Assembly (NCBI RefSeq): GCF_016827675.1
Contig: NZ_JAERJA010000012.1
Location: forward strand, 62,001 to 126,000
Direction: 5' to 3'
Source: Nocardioides limicola
Lineage (GTDB): Bacteria; Actinomycetota; Actinomycetes; Propionibacteriales; Nocardioidaceae
Length of the DNA stretch: 64,000 nucleotides
Part shown: positions 59,900 to 64,000 of the stretch, one piece after another
Layout: each line of letters starts with the position of its first letter
Position numbering within the stretch: the stretch's first letter is position 1
Notes under the pieces: generated by a model
Databases searched by the model: none
What the model was told of the DNA's origin: nothing
What the model saw: the letters and a program-made list of their open reading frames with translations, nothing else
Program-made: the position numbers and the translations under genes

Positions 59900-60460
59900 A
59901 TGAGGCAGCATGGACGCATGCTGATCAAAGGGGTGGCTGCGCTGGCACTGGTGGCGGTGCTCTCGGGATGCTCGACCTTCGGTGGTGGCAAGGAGGCTGC
60001 CGCGATCGCTGAACTGCAGGAGCGGCGGGACACCGTGCGAACGATGGCGTCGCGGGCGGTGGCGGCGCTGGAGGCCGAGTTCGGAGAGTTCGAGGGCCGG
60101 GTGAGTGGGGTCTACACGTTCTCCAACAACGACCTCCACGGTCGCCCCCGGGCGGCGAACTACTCGTTGCGCGGCAGGATCGAGGTGGATCCGAGCGACG
60201 AGAACCTGGAGCGTGCGATGCGGGCCCTCGCGGCAGCCGGGTTCGAGCAGGTGAGTCGGTTCGAGGCCTCCGAGGAGACCGCAGGTGACGGCGTCACCGG
60301 CAGGGAAGGTGACGCGGGGGTCACGCTGCTGCGGCACCAGGGGGCCCTGGTGGTCAGCGGTGGGGCCGGGAGCGGACGCTTCGTGATCGGACGCGAGGCG
60401 GCCCGCGAGTTGTCCCTGGGCGGCCCCGACGTCATCTGGGAGGCGCCGCCGCGCGATTGA
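59900..60460 (+). CDS. Putative lipoprotein ending the WXG-like operon
   Basis: 186 residues from the ATG at 59900 with GAGGGAGG upstream; a GTG at 59879 is possible. Lipobox: LVAVLSGCSTF. The mature part has helices (AAAIAELQERRDTVRTMASRAVAALEAEFGEFEG) and beta strands. It probably sits on the outer face of the membrane. Similar small lipoproteins accompany DUF1023 genes; it could be an immunity-like or receptor partner. Function unknown. Confidence 0.72.
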   Translation: MRQHGRMLIKGVAALALVAVLSGCSTFGGGKEAAAIAELQERRDTVRTMASRAVAALEAEFGEFEGRVSGVYTFSNNDLHGRPRAANYSLRGRIEVDPSDENLERAMRALAAAGFEQVSRFEASEETAGDGVTGREGDAGVTLLRHQGALVVSGGAGSGRFVIGREAARELSLGGPDVIWEAPPRD

Positions 60461-60581
60461 CGCGCGGAGGGGCGTGTCCTCCCCGATCTGGGTGTCTCGC
60501 GCTCCTAGGCTTTTCGGCGAAGGGTCGGCGGCTGCGTCGTACCCACACCTTCCCCACCACGTCCGCAGCGAGGGCATCACG

Positions 60582-61610
<1,029 letters not shown>

Positions 61611-62519
61611 ATGCGCGAGCGGCGCTGGGGCGGCCGGAGTCACGACGACCGACGACCCACCTCGGCCCTGATCGCGCTGCTGCTGGTGGCGATCACCGTG
61701 ATCACCGTCGATGCGCAGGCCGGCGATCGGTCTCCGGTCGACCCGGCACGCCGGGCTGTCGGCGAGGTTCTCGGTCCCGCCCAGCAGGGCGCTGCCACGG
61801 TGGTGCGGCCGTTCACGTCCGTGCCGGCCTGGTTCCGACGAAAGTCCGCGTTGCAGGAGCAGGTCGCCACCCTCGAGGCGGAGAACGCCCGGTTGCGTCA
61901 GCAGGCGCTCACCACCGACCTGGATCGCAACCGCCTCGCCGAGTACGACGGTCTCACTCGCGCCGCTGCCGAGACCGGGTACGCGATGGTCCCTGCCCGG
62001 GTGATCGCCTTCGGCCCGATGCAGTCGTTCACCCGCACCGTCACCATCGATGCCGGCAGCGACGCAGGCGTCCTCCCGGACATGACCGTGGTGAACAACG
62101 ACGGCCTGGTCGGCCGAGTGCTGCGCAGCACCCGCAGCACCGCCACTGTGTTGCTGATCCTGGACGCACACTCGGTGGTCGGCGCCCGGATCGGATCCAG
62201 CATGGAGATCGGCTTCCTGACCGGGCGAGGCGTGGTCAGCAAGGAGGGCCGTCTCGACCTCGAACTCGTCGACGAGACCACGGTGCCCGCCTTCGGTGAG
62301 GTGGTGCTGACCTGGGGCAGCCGCGGCGGCGCGCCGTACGTGCCCGGCATCCCGATCGGCAAGGTGGAGGCCATCGTCTCCAACCCGCGGGAGACGACTC
62401 AGCGGGCGATCATCACCCCGTTCGTGGACTTCGCGGCCCTGGATCTGGTCGGCGTGGTCGTCCCGTCCGGGAGTGCCAGCGACAGGACCCTGATCGAAGC
62501 GGACGGGAGCATCGGATGA
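61611..62519 (+). CDS. mreC: Rod shape-determining protein MreC
   Basis: 302 residues. One N-terminal membrane helix (ALIALLLVAITVITVDA), a coiled coil (SALQEQVATLEAENARLRQQ) and the beta-barrel domain (ARVIAFGPMQSFTRTVTIDAGSDAGV, GLVGRVLRSTRSTATVLLI). It links MreB to PBP2. Overlaps mreD by four bases (62516-62519). Confidence 0.94.
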   Translation: MRERRWGGRSHDDRRPTSALIALLLVAITVITVDAQAGDRSPVDPARRAVGEVLGPAQQGAATVVRPFTSVPAWFRRKSALQEQVATLEAENARLRQQALTTDLDRNRLAEYDGLTRAAAETGYAMVPARVIAFGPMQSFTRTVTIDAGSDAGVLPDMTVVNNDGLVGRVLRSTRSTATVLLILDAHSVVGARIGSSMEIGFLTGRGVVSKEGRLDLELVDETTVPAFGEVVLTWGSRGGAPYVPGIPIGKVEAIVSNPRETTQRAIITPFVDFAALDLVGVVVPSGSASDRTLIEADGSIG

Positions 62520-63034
62520 AGACGCTCCGGGCCGTGGTCGCGGTGGCCATGCTGGTGCTCGCGCTGACCCTGCAGGTCTCGGTGATGCCGCACCTGTCCA
62601 TCGCGGGCGTGGTGCCCAATCTGTGCCTGCTGGTGGTGGTCGGTGCGGCGCTGACCCGCGGGCCCGGGTTCGGGATGATGCTGGGGCTCGTGGCCGGGCT
62701 GATGATCGATCTGGCGCCCCCGGCCGACCATGTGGCGGGTCGCTGGGCGCTGGCCCTGGTGGTGGTCGGCTACCTCGCCGGCCGGATGCGCCCGGAGACC
62801 AGGCTGGGCGCCTGGGCCGTGGTGGTGGCGGTGGCTGGGTGCTCGTTCGTGGGCACGTCGGTGTTCGCGCTGTCCGGAGTGGTGCTGCGGGATCCGGCGA
62901 TCGGTGTGGTCGACATGCTCACCGTGATCGCGGTGTCGGTCGGGTACGACGTGCTGCTCACCCCACTGGTGCTGCCGGTGGTGCTGGCCGTGCTGACCCG
63001 ACTGGAGCCCGAACGCGAGCGGGTGGCGGCATGA
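62516..63034 (+). CDS. mreD: Rod shape-determining protein MreD
   Basis: 172 residues with five or six hydrophobic segments (LRAVVAVAMLVLALTLQVSVMP; VVPNLCLLVVVGAALTRGPGFGMMLGLVAGLMIDLAPPADH). The GLVAGLMIDL...HVAGRWAL signature is typical of MreD. It ends overlapping the PBP2 start. Confidence 0.92.
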   Translation: MKTLRAVVAVAMLVLALTLQVSVMPHLSIAGVVPNLCLLVVVGAALTRGPGFGMMLGLVAGLMIDLAPPADHVAGRWALALVVVGYLAGRMRPETRLGAWAVVVAVAGCSFVGTSVFALSGVVLRDPAIGVVDMLTVIAVSVGYDVLLTPLVLPVVLAVLTRLEPERERVAA

Positions 63035-64000
63035 TCCGGCGGCGCAGCCGGCTGCGGCTGGTCGTCGTCCAGGCGCTCGTCCTCGCCCTCTTCGGCACCT
63101 TGCTGGTGCGGTTGTGGGACGTGCAGGTCAACACCGGCGAGCAGTACGCCGCCCTGGCCGCGTCCCAGTCGGTGCGGGAGATCGTCGTACAGCCGGAGCG
63201 CGGCCTGATCGTGGATGCGATGGGTCGGCCGCTGGTGGCCAATCGCACCGCCTGGGTGGTGTCGATCGACCGGAACGTGCTGCGCCGGATGCACGAGGTC
63301 GACCGCGTCGAACTCATCCGCCGGGCCGCGCGCACCGTCGGACTCCGCCCTGCCCGGGTGCAGGCGAAGCTTCTCGACTGTGGGCATCCGGACGCGGTGC
63401 GCGGCCAGTGCTGGAACGGGTCGCCTCACCAGCCGGTGCCGATCGCCACCGACGTGGACCGGGCGGTGGCGCTGCAGATCCTCGAGGAGAGCGAGGACTT
63501 CCCGGCAGTGATCGCGGAGCGGACCAGCGTCCGCGACTACCCGTCGCCGTACGACATCAACGCGGCCCACCTGCTGGGCTATCTGAGCCCGATCACCGAG
63601 TCCGAGCTCGACCAGGCACGCGAGGACGTGGACCGGTCGGTCAACGGGGCCTCGGTGGTCGGCCGAGCCGGCATCGAGCGGGCCTACGACGCGCACCTGC
63701 GCGGGATGCCCGGCTACCAGCGGGTCGCGGTGGACGCGATGGGGCGGGTGTTGGGTGACGACAGCCTGATCGAGGCGGAGCCGGGGATGACCCTGGTGAC
63801 GTCCCTGGACGCCAAGGTGCAGTCGGTGGTGGAGCGGGAGTTGCGCGAGACCATCGAGGCCGCCCGCCAGACTCGGGACCGGGTCTCCGGACGCAACTTC
63901 GTCGCCGACGCCGGCGCGGTGGTGGTGATGGAGGTGAAGACCGGGCGGATCGTGGCGATGGCCAGCGAGCCGACGTACGACCCCGGTGTCTGGGTGGGCG
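63031..64000 (+). CDS. mrdA: Penicillin-binding protein 2 (MrdA-like), 3' end outside window
   Basis: The first 323 codons. One membrane helix (LVVVQALVLALFGTLLVRLWDVQV), then the class B PBP dimerisation domain: YAALAASQSVREIVVQPERGLIVDAMGRPLVANRTAW and RTSVRDYPSPYDINAAHLLGYLSPITESEL. The AVVVMEVKTGRIVAMASEPTYDPGVW segment opens the transpeptidase domain; the SxxK serine lies beyond the window. It crosslinks elongasome peptidoglycan and pairs with RodA, expected downstream. Confidence 0.93.
   Translation, partial: MIRRRSRLRLVVVQALVLALFGTLLVRLWDVQVNTGEQYAALAASQSVREIVVQPERGLIVDAMGRPLVANRTAWVVSIDRNVLRRMHEVDRVELIRRAARTVGLRPARVQAKLLDCGHPDAVRGQCWNGSPHQPVPIATDVDRAVALQILEESEDFPAVIAERTSVRDYPSPYDINAAHLLGYLSPITESELDQAREDVDRSVNGASVVGRAGIERAYDAHLRGMPGYQRVAVDAMGRVLGDDSLIEAEPGMTLVTSLDAKVQSVVERELRETIEAARQTRDRVSGRNFVADAGAVVVMEVKTGRIVAMASEPTYDPGVWVG

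Overview
The window is high-GC, gene-dense DNA from an actinobacterium, most likely Nocardioidaceae (Nocardioides-like). The grounds are a mycothiol-type SigR/RsrA pair, a WhiB protein, the 24-residue ribosomal protein bL37, Kgd-type 2-oxoglutarate decarboxylase, Ni-SOD with its SodX protease, many apparently leaderless starts, and GC-rich REP-like repeats built on TCTCGATACG...ACTCGACC. The genus is inferred, not proven. No tRNA, rRNA, CRISPR array, prophage or classical insertion sequence was seen.

Layout. 1-8.9 kb: end of an alpha/beta hydrolase, an alkyltransferase-like DNA repair protein with a TetR gene, a TetR/MMPL exporter operon, a secreted metallopeptidase, a TagD-like cytidylyltransferase, a DUF445 membrane protein and an S4 protein. 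9-23.4 kb: a block whose members also cluster around Rv3219-Rv3230 of M. tuberculosis: FKBP, CBS protein, hisN, rsgA, aroA, an unusual membrane-fused sigma factor, a degenerate GGDEF-like protein, an HMCES/YedK protein, sigR-rsrA, bL37, a thioesterase, a ThDP enzyme, a PdtaS-like kinase and whiB1. 23.6-27.3 kb: SigF/RsbW behind Ni-SOD, SodX, malic enzyme. 27.3-33.6 kb: an accessory cassette of two cytosolic subtilisins, a TPR-CHAT protease, a small beta-sandwich protein and an ECF-like sigma factor. 33.6-42.7 kb: oxidoreductases, an MFS exporter with a sigma-R-type promoter, a PhaC-like hydrolase, and a TetR-controlled ferredoxin reductase/desaturase pair. 42.7-48.1 kb: kgd, a lipoprotein and an LCP protein. 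48.1-48.9 kb: a GIY-YIG gene bracketed by duplicated REP-like units and a 32-bp tandem array. 48.9-64 kb: valS, an alcohol dehydrogenase under a KstR-like operator, folC, DUF4233, a MocR/flavoprotein pair, ndk, a WXG100-like/DUF1023 operon, and mreB-mreC-mreD-pbp2 running off the end.

How it fits together. Stress control is prominent: sigR has a sigma-R promoter plus a second, nearer start; the MFS gene carries the same promoter type; sigF-rsbW follows sodN. The most system-like unit is the sigma / beta-sandwich / subtilisin / TPR-CHAT operon, which reads as a self-regulated proteolytic cascade. The end of the window is the rod-shape cell-wall elongation cluster.
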